DNA of 64,000 nucleotides from Halomonas sp. MCCC 1A13316 (GCF_014931605.1 NZ_CP053382.1:1550001-1614000), one strand, 5' to 3'; counted from the first letter of the stretch, positions 25,994 through 35,605 are shown. The notes: generated from the letters alone by a model not told the origin. Numbers and translations: made by a program.

Positions 25994-28900
25994 GTGAAAG
26001 AATTGGCTTATCAAGTGCATTGTCGTCGCTGCTGGGCGGGCCGACCGGCCTGGCGCCTTCCCGCATGGTTCGTCCTGCTGCTGATGTCGTTGCTCGTCTG
26101 CGGTCGTGTAGTGGCCCAGGACACCCTGCCCGAGCGAGGGGTAGTGGAGGAACGCCTGACCGAACTTCGCCCCGAGGAAGGCGTCAGCGTAACCGAGGCC
26201 GAACAGCGCGATATCGATGCCTTGCAGGCTACGTTGAGCGCCCTCGAGCAGTTGCAAGGGGTGGAGGAGCGGCTCGAGGCTTTGGAGCAGCGGCTCGAGG
26301 AGGCACCTGGCGAACTGCTGCGCCTGGAGCGGGAGTTGCTTCAAGAGGAGGAGGCGGCGCTCGATCGCACGATCGCCGAACTCGATGACGTCCCGCTGGA
26401 GGAACTGGAGTATCGCCAGCAGGAGGCGGTGTTCGAGCTGCAGCAACAGCAGGATCGTCTGGCTGACGTCAACGCCCAACTGCTCTCCGCCCAGACCCTG
26501 CCGGAGCGTGCGCAGCAGGCCATTGCCGAGGCGATGCAGGAAGCCGAGCGTACGCGTCGCGAGCTCGACGCGCTGGAGGGCCAGGGTGTCAGTCAAGATT
26601 CACCGCAGCTGTGGCAGCTCAAGGTCGAGCGGCACCTGGCCGAGCGGACGCTGCGCCTGCGCCAGCGCGAATTGGGCAGCAACACGCGACTGCGCGAATT
26701 GGCGCAGCAACGGCGCGACCTGCTGACCCAGCAGATCGCGCGCCAGGAAGCCGAGCTTTCGCTGCTGCAGAGCGTGATCGACCGCCAGCGCCGCATGGCC
26801 ACGGAACAGGCGATTGCCGATGCCGCGCGTGACGACCCGCTGCTCGAGGCCGGCCATCCTGTGCTGGAGCGTGCCCAGCAGATCAATCGCGATCTCAGCC
26901 TCGAACTGCTGCGGGCCAATGATCGTTACAACGGACTGGTGCGCGAGAGCCTGGCGACTCGCAGCCAGCTCGATCATGTACGCCAGCTCGAGCGTAGCCT
27001 CAACGAGCAGATCGAGGCGATACGCGGCAGCCTGTTGCTGTCACGTATCCTGCGTGAGCAGCGCCGCTCGCTGCCCCAGATCGATGCCAGGCGCAACCTG
27101 CAGGACGAGATTGCCGACCTGCGCCTTCGTCAGTTCGATCTGGTGCGCCAGCGCGATGCCCTGCGCCAGAGCGAACGCCTGGCCAATCAGCGCCTCGAGG
27201 AGGCCGGGATCGAGGTAAGCGAGGCACTGGTGGAATCACTGCAGGGCCTCTATCATTCGCGCCGTCAACTGGTCGATCAGCTCGAGCAGACCTACGGCAG
27301 CCTGCTGAGTGCGGCCATCGAGCTGCAACTCAACCAGCAGCAGCTGCTGGAAACCTCGCGTGAGCTGCGCACCACCATCGACGAGCAGCTGTTCTGGATT
27401 GCCAATACACGACCGCTGGACCTGGCCTGGTTCCGCCACCTCCCCGCTAACCTGAGCACTGAATGGCAGCAGGGCGAGTGGCGTGGAGTGCTGCCGGTGC
27501 ACTGGCGTATCCCCGGGGCAGAAGCATTGGCAGGTGCCCCTCTCCTGCTGGTGGCGGGGTTGTTGCTGGGGCTACGCCGTCGCATACAGCGCCGATTGGC
27601 GATGCTGCACGAGCAGATCGGTCGGTTGCGCAGCGATTCCCAGGCGCATACACCGCTGGCGATTGGCCTCAACGCCCTGCTGGCCTTGCCAGGGCCGCTG
27701 ACCCTGGCCGGCATTGGCGCTTCGCTGAGCAGCATCGAAGCAGGTATTTCGTCGGGCCTGGGCCAGGCTTTTCTGCATCTGGCCCTGGCCTGGGCCTTCA
27801 TCGCCTGGTCGCGACGCTTGCTGGTACGCGACGGAGTGGCAACCAAGCACTTCTACTGGCCATCGGGCTATGTCTCGCGACTGCGCTGGCTGCTCGGCTG
27901 GCTCGGTGTGACACTGATACCCGTATTGCTGATTTCCGCGCTGGCCCGCGATGGCGAAATCAGCTTGACCACGCGTCCCATTGCACTGACGTTGCTGCTG
28001 GCCGGTATGGTGGCCATGAGCGTTCTGCTGGCACGGCTCATCCTTGCCCATACACCATTTTTCGGGGTCAAGCTGTTCCGCCTGATACTGGGTCTGATCA
28101 TGGCCGCCGTACCGCTTGTGCTGGTGGGGCTGATCGTTTCCGGTTTCGAATACACCGCGCTGAGCCTGATCGGCCGCTTCGTCATTACGCTTTACCTGTT
28201 GGCGATGTGGATCCTGGTCGAGGCATCGGTGGTGCGCGGCCTGGCCGTGGCGGCCCGACGTCTGGCATTCAAGCGCGCGTTGACACGGCGTCGTGCCCAG
28301 GCCCAGGAGGGTGCCGAGGGCGGACTCGAAGTGGTCGAGGAGCCGCCGCTGGACATGGAGCAGATCAACCAGCAGTCGCTGCGTCTCTCCAAACTGTTCC
28401 TGCTGATCGGCTTTGTCCTGCTGTTCTACCTGGTGTGGTCCGACCTGCTCACGGTGCTGGGCTATCTGAAGGATGTCGCGATCTGGGATGCGGGAAAGGA
28501 AGGAGGGGGAGAACTCGTCACCAGCGCGCTGTCGGTTGCCGATATCTTTGCCGCAGTGTTGATCTTCGTGCTGACCCTGGTAATGGCGCGCAACCTGCCG
28601 GGCCTGCTCGAGGTCATGGTGCTATCGCGGCTGGAGCTCAAGCAGGGTAGCGCCTACGCCATCTCGACACTGCTTTCCTACACCATCGTAGGCACCGGGC
28701 TGGTAATGGCGCTGGCCACCCTGGGGGTGGCCTGGAGCCAGCTGCAGTGGCTGGTGGCGGCGCTGGGCGTAGGCCTGGGCTTCGGCCTGCAGGAGATCTT
28801 CGCCAACTTCGTCTCGGGCCTGATCATCCTGTTCGAGCGACCGGTGCGTATCGGCGACACCATCACCCTGGGCAACCTCACCGGCACGGTAAGCAAAATT

Positions 28901-29440
28901 CGCATTCGGGCCACCACGGTGACCGACTTCGACCGCAAAGAGATCATCATCCCCAACAAGACCTTTATCACCGACCAACTGATCAACTGGTCGCTGTCGG
29001 ACACCATCACCCGGGTCGTACTCAGCTTCGGTGTCGCTTACGGCTCGGATCAGCGTCTGGTACACCGCTTGCTACGTCATGTTGCCGACGAGAATCCGCG
29101 GGTGCTGGGAGATCCCGAGCCGCAAGTCTTCTTCATGAGTTATGGCGAGAGCACGCTCACCTTCGAACTGCGCATTTTCGTCAACTCGCTGGGTGATCGG
29201 CTCTTTGCCACCGACGAGATCAACTGTCGGGTCGGTGAGTTGTTCGCCGAGTATGGCATCGACATCGCTTTCAACCAGCTCGATGTCTGGCTGCATCGTG
29301 CCGATGACGGGGCAAAAAAGAAGGTGCAGACGCTGACGCCTTCCGACGACTGCGGGGAACTGTTTCCACCGCCCGGAGCGGGCGGCGATCCGGGAGATAT
29401 CGATATCGATAGCGGTGATGGGAGCGATGGCGGACGCTGA
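25994..29440 (+). CDS. mscK: Large mechanosensitive channel, MscK (KefA) type
   Basis: Osmotic-release channel of about 1148 residues, close to E. coli MscK (1120). Order of parts: signal peptide ending near RVVA/QDT, a periplasmic domain of about 480 residues rich in heptad repeats, multiple membrane helices, and the C-terminal MscS pore and beta domain (ALGVGLGFGLQEIFANFVSG, then ERPVRIGDTITLGNLTGTVSKI). I prefer a GTG start at 25994 (GGAAG 5 nt upstream, signal peptide directly after); an ATG at 25868 would add 42 residues without a ribosome site. The C-terminal tail is Asp/Gly-rich. Useful to a halophile facing dilution. Confidence 0.9.
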   Translation: MKELAYQVHCRRCWAGRPAWRLPAWFVLLLMSLLVCGRVVAQDTLPERGVVEERLTELRPEEGVSVTEAEQRDIDALQATLSALEQLQGVEERLEALEQRLEEAPGELLRLERELLQEEEAALDRTIAELDDVPLEELEYRQQEAVFELQQQQDRLADVNAQLLSAQTLPERAQQAIAEAMQEAERTRRELDALEGQGVSQDSPQLWQLKVERHLAERTLRLRQRELGSNTRLRELAQQRRDLLTQQIARQEAELSLLQSVIDRQRRMATEQAIADAARDDPLLEAGHPVLERAQQINRDLSLELLRANDRYNGLVRESLATRSQLDHVRQLERSLNEQIEAIRGSLLLSRILREQRRSLPQIDARRNLQDEIADLRLRQFDLVRQRDALRQSERLANQRLEEAGIEVSEALVESLQGLYHSRRQLVDQLEQTYGSLLSAAIELQLNQQQLLETSRELRTTIDEQLFWIANTRPLDLAWFRHLPANLSTEWQQGEWRGVLPVHWRIPGAEALAGAPLLLVAGLLLGLRRRIQRRLAMLHEQIGRLRSDSQAHTPLAIGLNALLALPGPLTLAGIGASLSSIEAGISSGLGQAFLHLALAWAFIAWSRRLLVRDGVATKHFYWPSGYVSRLRWLLGWLGVTLIPVLLISALARDGEISLTTRPIALTLLLAGMVAMSVLLARLILAHTPFFGVKLFRLILGLIMAAVPLVLVGLIVSGFEYTALSLIGRFVITLYLLAMWILVEASVVRGLAVAARRLAFKRALTRRRAQAQEGAEGGLEVVEEPPLDMEQINQQSLRLSKLFLLIGFVLLFYLVWSDLLTVLGYLKDVAIWDAGKEGGGELVTSALSVADIFAAVLIFVLTLVMARNLPGLLEVMVLSRLELKQGSAYAISTLLSYTIVGTGLVMALATLGVAWSQLQWLVAALGVGLGFGLQEIFANFVSGLIILFERPVRIGDTITLGNLTGTVSKIRIRATTVTDFDRKEIIIPNKTFITDQLINWSLSDTITRVVLSFGVAYGSDQRLVHRLLRHVADENPRVLGDPEPQVFFMSYGESTLTFELRIFVNSLGDRLFATDEINCRVGELFAEYGIDIAFNQLDVWLHRADDGAKKKVQTLTPSDDCGELFPPPGAGGDPGDIDIDSGDGSDGGR

Positions 29441-29447
29441 TCGGCCG

Positions 29448-30212
29448 CTAATGCTTCACGGCGTGCAGCAGGAACTCCCGATTGCCATCGCCTCCGGTGA
29501 TCGGGCTTTCCTGCCAGTGGCAGATTGCCAGGCCCAGTTCGGCGCAGCAGGCGCGGATGTTGTCTTGCACTTCTGCGTAGCGCATCGGGTCGGCCACGAT
29601 GCCGCGTGAGTTGACGCCACCCGGCCCTACCTCGAACTGTGGCTTGACCAGGCTCAGCAGCTCGCCGCCGGGCCGTAGCAGGGCGGAGATTTGCGGCAGG
29701 ATCAGGGTCTGCGAGATGAACGAGACGTCCATCACCGCGATGTCGGGCGCTTCGACCGCCTGGGCTGCCAGCGCCTCATGCAGGCGAGGCTCGGTGGCCA
29801 TGGCCCGGGCGTTGAGCCCCTCCAGGCAGGTGACGCGGGGATCGCCGCGCAGTTCGGCGTCGAGCTGCCCATGTCCCACCTCGACGCCGACCACGTGGCG
29901 AGCGCCGAAGGCCAGGGCGCAGTCTGTGAAGCCGCCGGTGGACTGCCCCACGTCGAGTACCAGTTTTCCCTTCAGATCGAGCCCTAGCACCTCGATCAGT
30001 GCCTCGAGTTTCAATCCTGCCCGCGAGACATAGCGCTCCTCTGGGTCTTCGGTCACAGTGAGGCGGCAGTCCTCGGCCAGTTTTTCGCTCGGTTTGTCGA
30101 GCACCCGACCACTGCTGGCCACGCTGACCCGGCCATGACGAATCAGCCGCTGGGCGCGCGTGCGCGAACGGGCCAGGCCCTGGAAAACGAGCAGTTGATC
30201 AAGGCGGGGCAT
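29448..30212 (-). CDS. tlyA: TlyA-family rRNA (2'-O) methyltransferase
   Basis: 254 residues. An N-terminal S4 RNA-binding domain (RLDQLLVFQGLARSRTRAQRLIRHGRVSVA) is followed by an FtsJ-like methyltransferase fold: SAM site LVLDVGQSTGGFTDCALAFGA and DIAVMDVSFISQTLILP, ending with GNREFLLHAVK. TlyA proteins methylate cytidines in ribosomal RNA; the older name haemolysin is misleading. GGAG lies 8 nt before the ATG. It converges with the mscK gene, 7 nt apart. Confidence 0.92.
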   Translation of the reverse strand: MPRLDQLLVFQGLARSRTRAQRLIRHGRVSVASSGRVLDKPSEKLAEDCRLTVTEDPEERYVSRAGLKLEALIEVLGLDLKGKLVLDVGQSTGGFTDCALAFGARHVVGVEVGHGQLDAELRGDPRVTCLEGLNARAMATEPRLHEALAAQAVEAPDIAVMDVSFISQTLILPQISALLRPGGELLSLVKPQFEVGPGGVNSRGIVADPMRYAEVQDNIRACCAELGLAICHWQESPITGGDGNREFLLHAVKH

Positions 30213-30291
30213 GGCATGACTCCGGCAGCCAGAAGCGGGTTGGCCATTATGGCATAATCGTTTAGTTAGCCAGTTAACAGAAGGGGGCCGC

Positions 30292-31323
30292 GTGGGTCGA
30301 GACATGGGCAGGGCGTTGGCCAGGTCGCTGGCCTTCGGTGCCATGGGTGGGCTGGTCTTCCAGTTAATCGGGATGCCGTTGGCATGGATGCTGGGCCCGT
30401 TGACGGCCAACCTGATCGTCTCGGCGTCGGGGGGCGACGTGCGAATACCCGAGCCATTGCGTGAAGTCTTCCTCGGCGTTCTCGGCCTGGTGCTGGGCAG
30501 CCAGGTGACGCCGCAGCTAGCCGAGCGGGTGCTCGACTGGCCGCTTTCCGCCATGCTGCTGCTGCTTGGCGTGGCCGTCTCGACGACGGCAGCGGCGGCT
30601 TGGTATCGACGTTGCGGCTTCGACTCGGTGAGCGCCTGGTTCGCCTCGGCGCCCGGTGCCATGACGGCCATGATCCTAATGGGCGAAAAGTGCGGTGGCG
30701 ACCCGCGGCGAATCGCCGTGGCCCAGTCGCTACGCGTCGTGCTGGTGATCATGATCCTGCCGCCGCTGTTCTGGTTCTACGAGGGCGCGAGCGGTGACGA
30801 GGTGGCTGCCGCCGTGGACCGTGAACTCTCCTCACCCTGGCTGCTGCTGGTCCTGCCGTTGCTCTTGCCGCTAGGGCGTCGCTTGCGGCTTCCCACTCCA
30901 TCGCTGCTTACCCCGCTGCTCTTTGCCGGCGTGCTCTCCGGTTTCGGCATCGCCAGCCTGAGCCTGCCGGATTGGGGCATGAACCTGATGCTGTGGGTGC
31001 TCGGCTGCGCCATAGGCTCGCGCTTCCGTGGGCTCTCCTCGGCGCGGCTATGGCGCTATCTCGGCGAGGCCTTCGTCGCCACCCTGCTGGCGCTGGCGGT
31101 GTTGGCAGGCTTTGCCGAATTGATCCATCGCCTGGTGGGCGTGCCACGGGACATTGCCCTGCTGGCACTGGCTCCTGGCGGCATCGGCGAAATGGCCATA
31201 CTGGCGGTGGCGCTGGATCTCGACCCCGTCTTCGTCGCTTTCCACCACCTGCTGCGCATGGTGGCACTGATGTTGTTCGCCCCTTTCTGGGCGCGCTGGA
31301 TGTTAGGGCGCCTCGATCAGTAG
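30292..31323 (+). CDS. AbrB-family membrane protein
   Basis: 343-residue membrane protein with about ten hydrophobic segments. The duplicated AbrB-family units (MGLVFQLIGMPLAWMLGPLTANLIVS-like near residues 15-45 and GVPRDIALLALAPGGIGEMAILAVALDLDPVFVAFHHLLRMVAL near 280-325, quoted here as regions) mark the family once mis-named ammonia monooxygenase or AbrB duplication. Probably a transporter of unknown substrate. The GTG at 30292 is preceded by AAGGGGG; an ATG 12 nt later is an alternative. Its end overlaps the converging downstream gene by 7 nt. Confidence 0.85.
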   Translation: MGRDMGRALARSLAFGAMGGLVFQLIGMPLAWMLGPLTANLIVSASGGDVRIPEPLREVFLGVLGLVLGSQVTPQLAERVLDWPLSAMLLLLGVAVSTTAAAAWYRRCGFDSVSAWFASAPGAMTAMILMGEKCGGDPRRIAVAQSLRVVLVIMILPPLFWFYEGASGDEVAAAVDRELSSPWLLLVLPLLLPLGRRLRLPTPSLLTPLLFAGVLSGFGIASLSLPDWGMNLMLWVLGCAIGSRFRGLSSARLWRYLGEAFVATLLALAVLAGFAELIHRLVGVPRDIALLALAPGGIGEMAILAVALDLDPVFVAFHHLLRMVALMLFAPFWARWMLGRLDQ

Positions 31324-33368
31324 TCCTGCGGACGGGGGCCTGCATTGGCCTGCAATTCTGAGTCTGGTAACCGGTCGGCCCCCCAACTGCGATGAATATA
31401 CTGCGTCACCCGGTCGAGCTCCTCCTGGCTGATCCGGGCCAGTTCGCCACGTTCCAGCGGATCGTAATGGAAAATGTAGAGACGTGAGACGAACTGCTCG
31501 AAGGGCAGGGACGCCTCGCCGAAGCGCTCGGCGTTCCCGGCGGTGCTGACACGCACGCCATCGCCCCAGTCCTGGCCGCTGTCGTTGTTGGGGTTGAAGA
31601 AGTACACCCGCATCACATCTGACGGGTCCAGCGATACCCGCAAAATGGTGATGGCGTGCCAGCCGATGAAGCGCGCCGCGCTGTCGGTGACGGCAATCCC
31701 GGCCGGCTGCGGGTGTATGAGGGGTTGGTTGCTGTTGTAGTAGGGGTGGTAACTGGCATAAAAATGGCGCAGGAAGTCATCCAACTCGTGCAGCTGTCCT
31801 GTAGCGACATCGACATTGATGCGAAAGCCCCGGCCCGACCACCAGCCGTGGAACTCTGGATTCACCCATCGATGCGGATCGCCTTCTCGGCCGATGCAGC
31901 GCCGACCCATCTCTGCATATATGCGGTCCAGGTGTGGCACAACGATCAGCGACACAGGGTCGAGATCCATGGGCAGACTATCGGCAACGCCGGAGAGGCT
32001 GGCCATGGATGAGAGCGGCATACCCTCGAAGTGCATGATGATGTCATCGTCGCGTGCCGCCCAGGCCACCATCTGCAGCAGATAGTCCGGGTCATTGTAG
32101 GCCCACATGGAGAGCGCCCGCGCCGACTGGCAGGTCGGGTTGTTGCCCTGGCCCACTCCCAGCGGCAACCCGAGCATGCACAGCACGCCTTCCAGCAGGC
32201 GCGCCCGTGGCGAAACGGCGTCGCCGAAGGCCAGGGTCAAGCGCTGCTGCGACCATTCCGAAAGCGACAGTCCCAGTTGTCGCCACATGGCGGGGGCCAC
32301 GGGAGGCTGATAGAGAATGCCGCGCTCCAGCATCAGGGCCAGGCCGTAGGCCGCCTGGGGCGTGGCGGGATGCACCGCACTACGAATCAGGGCGTGGGCA
32401 AGCTCTCGGTAGCAGAGCAGACAATCACGCCCGGTCGACGAGAGCCCCAGCGCCTCGGACAGCAGATGGTCACCGTGGTCCAACAGGTGGCGCAGCAGTA
32501 CCGGGTGATAGGGCGATACCAGTCCGGTATCGTGCATGGCACGCGCGAAGCCGGTAGCCTCGCCCTGCAGGGCACTGTTGTCCATGCTCGACAGGCGTTC
32601 ACGATAGATCTCGATGCCGGGATCCTCGCGGCTGGCCCGGGTAGGGCCGAACAGTGAGCTGACCAGGCGGTCGGCTCCCTGTCCGCTGGCGCCCAAGTCG
32701 ATATCGGGATCGGCCTGGCAGATGGCAATTTGAGTGATCATCTGCTTGACGCTTTCCACCTGGATCGGGCGCTGCTGGAGGATGCGCCAGATCTCCTCGA
32801 TCAACTTGTCGATGATGTGCTCGTAGCCGATGCGCTCGGCCAGGTGGCGAAACAGATGACGGGGGATCTGCGCCAGTCTCCCCTGGGTTTCCCGCTCGGC
32901 CTCGCTGGGCGCGCTGAACAGCAGCCATAGGTTGAGCGCCATCACCTGGGTCAGGTAATGGTGGGCCTGCTCGGCGGATATCTGGGTATGCGGATAGTCG
33001 CCCTTGGCCACGGCGAGAAGACGCAACTCGCTCAATGCCTCGATCACCACGGTATTAGGGTCGGCACTTTTCAGCGCATGGGTGGTCAGGCCGGGCAATA
33101 GGTACTGCGGCGTCGCCCAGTCCGTGCCGAGAAATACGCCCGCTCGCTCGAGGGACCTGGCGCGGGTTTCCAGAGCAGCGGCGCCGCCGGGCTGAAACAG
33201 CACCCGGCGCGCCGTGTCCAGTACGCGGGGAAGCTTGCCCGGCTTGGCGAAGTCACGCGCCTCGCCGAGCAGGGCAGTCGCTTCGTCGAGATGCACCAGC
33301 AGACCCTGGAGCTTGTCGTCACTCGTCGGGGACTGGCCGTTATCCTGCGTGTCTCGGTTGGTGCCCAC
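31317..33368 (-). CDS. Unrecognised 683-aa protein with papain-like Cys/His/Asn arrangement
   Basis: I do not recognise a named family. No signal peptide or membrane helix is seen, so it should be cytoplasmic. Residues 1-400 are mainly helical. Residues 400-640 carry C413 in GVGQGNNPTCQSARALSMW, with Q407 exactly six residues before it as the oxyanion glutamine of papain-like enzymes, then H571 in RFIGWHAITILRV and N592 in YFFNPNND. This suggests a papain or transglutaminase fold. It starts with GTG behind a strong AAAGGAG, 44 nt after the ATP-grasp gene, so the two form an operon. It could process, release or transfer a peptide made by the ATP-grasp enzyme. Catalysis is inferred only. Confidence 0.85.
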   Translation of the reverse strand: MGTNRDTQDNGQSPTSDDKLQGLLVHLDEATALLGEARDFAKPGKLPRVLDTARRVLFQPGGAAALETRARSLERAGVFLGTDWATPQYLLPGLTTHALKSADPNTVVIEALSELRLLAVAKGDYPHTQISAEQAHHYLTQVMALNLWLLFSAPSEAERETQGRLAQIPRHLFRHLAERIGYEHIIDKLIEEIWRILQQRPIQVESVKQMITQIAICQADPDIDLGASGQGADRLVSSLFGPTRASREDPGIEIYRERLSSMDNSALQGEATGFARAMHDTGLVSPYHPVLLRHLLDHGDHLLSEALGLSSTGRDCLLCYRELAHALIRSAVHPATPQAAYGLALMLERGILYQPPVAPAMWRQLGLSLSEWSQQRLTLAFGDAVSPRARLLEGVLCMLGLPLGVGQGNNPTCQSARALSMWAYNDPDYLLQMVAWAARDDDIIMHFEGMPLSSMASLSGVADSLPMDLDPVSLIVVPHLDRIYAEMGRRCIGREGDPHRWVNPEFHGWWSGRGFRINVDVATGQLHELDDFLRHFYASYHPYYNSNQPLIHPQPAGIAVTDSAARFIGWHAITILRVSLDPSDVMRVYFFNPNNDSGQDWGDGVRVSTAGNAERFGEASLPFEQFVSRLYIFHYDPLERGELARISQEELDRVTQYIHRSWGADRLPDSELQANAGPRPQDY

Positions 33369-33412
33369 GCCGACTCCTTTCTGATCAATCTGTCGTGTCC
33401 ATGACGCCTTGT

Positions 33413-34636
33413 TCAGACATAGAAATCAAGCTCTTCCTGATGCTTGAGCATATCCCGCAGTCGATGCGGGTCATCGCCCTTGAAGTAGATCAGTCCCCAG
33501 TGGGTGCCGAAGGCGGTGCGTTTGGTCACGGTTTCTTCCATGGGGGGCGTGAGTTCGTGCGACTCGAAGTACGGGTCGTCTTCGACCTCCTCGGGGATCT
33601 CCAGCCGACTCACCACGCGACGACGCGGATAGACACCGAAACAGCCCGCATAGCACTTGGCATCCTCCACCTCTTTGGGGAAGAAGGCCTTGACCTCATC
33701 CGACGTGGTCTTGGGGTCGAACACCAGCATGCTGGCCTGGTAGGCATTGAATCCGTACACGCGTTCGAGCAGTTCGAACACCTTGAAGCCCGGCGGGCGG
33801 TAGGCGACCTCGCCGAAGTACATCTCGCCGTCGCTCGTGACGAAGTATTCGGGGTGGATCAACCCGAACTCGATATCGAACGTCTTGACCAGCTTCTCGA
33901 TCTGGGCGGTGATCTGCGGTCGGTATTGCTCGAGCTCCGGCGAGGCGGGCACGAACACCGAATAGCCCAGAGTGACGTACTCCGAGATATTGAGGAAGGC
34001 GATCTTGCCGTTGTGGATCCAGGCCTCGACGGCAAACTCCCACCCGTCCAGGTGCGACTCCATCAGCACCGGGAACTCCTCGTCGGGGATGGTATCGACC
34101 TCGTCCGGGGTGCGAATCACCCGGTGTCCCAGGCAGCCGGCCTTGTCGAAGGCTTTGAGGTGAATGGGGTCGTTGGGGTCACCGTCGAGCTTGAGCAGGG
34201 TCTGGTTGACGCGCTTGAGAAAGCGGATCACGTCGCCTTTGTCATGCGCTTCCTCGAAAATGCCCACGCGGATCCCACCTAACTGGGCACGCCGCTTCAT
34301 CAGCGCCTTGTCGCGCAGCAGCAGCGACTGGCCGTAAAGGCGAGGGTTGTCGAGCAGTACCGAGTTGATGGCGCCTGCCCATTCAACGGTTTCCTCGAAC
34401 AGGGGGATGGCAACGTCGACGCCCATATCCTTGAGCCTTTCTGCAATATCCAGCGAGCTGTCATTGAGTCGCTCGAAGTGCCAAGAGACGTAGGGGATTT
34501 CATGCTTCTCGCAGTACTCCTTGGCCCAGTCGGGTGCCACAACAACATAGCGGCGGTCGAAATTCTCGGCGGCCTCGATGGCGTTCAGGCTCCAGCCGAG
34601 CAGTGCGATATAGCCCTTGTCGGGATTCTTTTCCAT
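33413..34636 (-). CDS. ATP-grasp domain carbon-nitrogen ligase
   Basis: 407 residues with the ATP-grasp hallmarks in order: nucleotide lysine K161 in HLKAFDKAGCLG, hinge region LMESHLDGWEFAVEAW (191-206), and the metal and phosphate site HPEYFV...GEVAYRPPG with E276 and R280. The N-terminal 100 residues form a Rossmann-like pre-domain (GYIALLGWSLNAIEAAENF, VDVAIPLFEETVEW). Enzymes of this class activate a carboxylate as acyl-phosphate and join it to an amine or thiol; the substrates here are unknown. GAGGAG precedes the ATG. It is the first gene of an operon with the papain-like protein. Confidence 0.85.
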   Translation of the reverse strand: MEKNPDKGYIALLGWSLNAIEAAENFDRRYVVVAPDWAKEYCEKHEIPYVSWHFERLNDSSLDIAERLKDMGVDVAIPLFEETVEWAGAINSVLLDNPRLYGQSLLLRDKALMKRRAQLGGIRVGIFEEAHDKGDVIRFLKRVNQTLLKLDGDPNDPIHLKAFDKAGCLGHRVIRTPDEVDTIPDEEFPVLMESHLDGWEFAVEAWIHNGKIAFLNISEYVTLGYSVFVPASPELEQYRPQITAQIEKLVKTFDIEFGLIHPEYFVTSDGEMYFGEVAYRPPGFKVFELLERVYGFNAYQASMLVFDPKTTSDEVKAFFPKEVEDAKCYAGCFGVYPRRRVVSRLEIPEEVEDDPYFESHELTPPMEETVTKRTAFGTHWGLIYFKGDDPHRLRDMLKHQEELDFYV

Positions 34637-34745
34637 GGGGCATCTCCTCAGGTGCAGTGTCTTACTCCTCGTGTTCCCTTGCTCTTTCTACCCTAGCTGA
34701 TTTGAGGTGACCCTCACAGGGCGGGAGCTGTCCGAGTCGCGATCC

Positions 34746-34774
34746 TTGCCCGCCCCCGGCACCGCTGGTATAGT
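34746..34774 (+). promoter_or_regulatory. Putative promoter of the SRP RNA gene
   Basis: TTGCCC (34746-34751) and TATAGT (34769-34774) with 17-bp spacing, about 65 nt before the mature RNA start, which would imply a trimmed 5' leader. Confidence 0.4.
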
Positions 34775-34841
34775 GCACGCGCACTCGGCAAGCCATTGAT
34801 GCAAACCGAGTTCGAGGCCTGCCAGACAGGCGTCGTATCGT

Positions 34842-34955
34842 GGTGGTCCCGTCGGTCCTCCCGCAACGCTAAACCGCAAACCCCGCCAGGCCCGGAAGGG
34901 AGCAACGGTAGTGGTGGACGCGTGTGCCGGGATGTGGCTGTCGGGGCCGCCTCCA
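34842..34955 (+). ncRNA. ffs: 4.5S signal recognition particle RNA (small bacterial type)
   Basis: RNA component of the signal recognition particle, which binds Ffh and targets inner-membrane proteins. The conserved apical loop region with GGCCCGGAAGGGAGCA at about 34889-34904 and the asymmetric-loop partners (CCTCCCGCAACGC before, GACGCGTGTGCCGGGATG after) match the E. coli 4.5S RNA pattern. The ends pair: GGTGGTCCCG at 34842 with CGGGGCCGCC ending at 34951. Length of about 114 nt equals E. coli. Exact ends are set by analogy. Confidence 0.93.
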
Positions 34956-35196
34956 TTTTAGGCCCCTGCTTTTCGGCTCCGCTTTTCCCTCCCTTTGGCC
35001 TCGCTCACGCTGCTTTTCGAATCACGTTTCGTTGTTTTTTGTCGTCCGGTTGTAACTCGCCTTCCGAAGCGTAATGGCGCGTGCCTTTTTTCAAGCGGGC
35101 GTCTCGGGCTGTCGTGTCCGGCTTGTTAGACCTTGGTCGCAATAGACTTTGGTGTTAATATGCAGCGCAGCAAAACTCATGGGAGAGGATGCGCAC

Positions 35197-35502
35197 ATGC
35201 CGATCGACACCACGCCCAACACGTCCATTCAGCGCAGTTTGCGCCAGTGCCTGTCGAACGCTGCCTTCCTGCTCTACCAGCAAGGTCACGTGCTGGAAAC
35301 CATCACGATTCCCTTCCGCGGGCTCGACAGCCGCGCCCTGCGTCAGTTGCGCGAGGCCTCACGAGAGTGGCCGGCTTGCCAGCGTGTACTGGAGAGCAGC
35401 GAAGCCGCCGCCTACAACGAGCAGGGACGCTTGGTGCTGACTGCGATGGGCCGGGAACTGCTGTTCGACATGTTCGGCGAAGGGGCAGCGGACTGCGCCT
35501 GA
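35197..35502 (+). CDS. Uncharacterised 101-aa protein
   Basis: Small soluble protein without signal peptide or membrane helix. It reads as one compact alpha/beta domain (SLRQCLSNAAFLLYQQGHVLETITIPFRGLDSRALRQLREASREW). GAGG lies about 8 nt before the ATG, codon use matches the neighbours, and a hairpin terminator follows, so I take it as real. I do not recognise the family. It is not in an operon with any neighbour. Confidence 0.7.
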   Translation: MPIDTTPNTSIQRSLRQCLSNAAFLLYQQGHVLETITIPFRGLDSRALRQLREASREWPACQRVLESSEAAAYNEQGRLVLTAMGRELLFDMFGEGAADCA

Positions 35503-35529
35503 ACCCCAGTGGTCGTGGAGGCAAGCAAA

Positions 35530-35564
35530 CGGGGAGGCCTATTGGCCTCCCCGCTGCGTTTTTG
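35530..35564. terminator. Bidirectional hairpin terminator
   Basis: CGGGGAGGCC (35530-35539) pairs with GGCCTCCCCG (35544-35553) around a TATT loop, followed by a T run on the plus strand and a shorter T-rich stretch on the minus strand. It separates the 101-aa gene from the converging ABC transporter operon. Confidence 0.7.
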
Positions 35565-35605
35565 GCAACCTGTCTTTGCTCTATCACTTGGTAGCGTCCA
35601 GGTAC

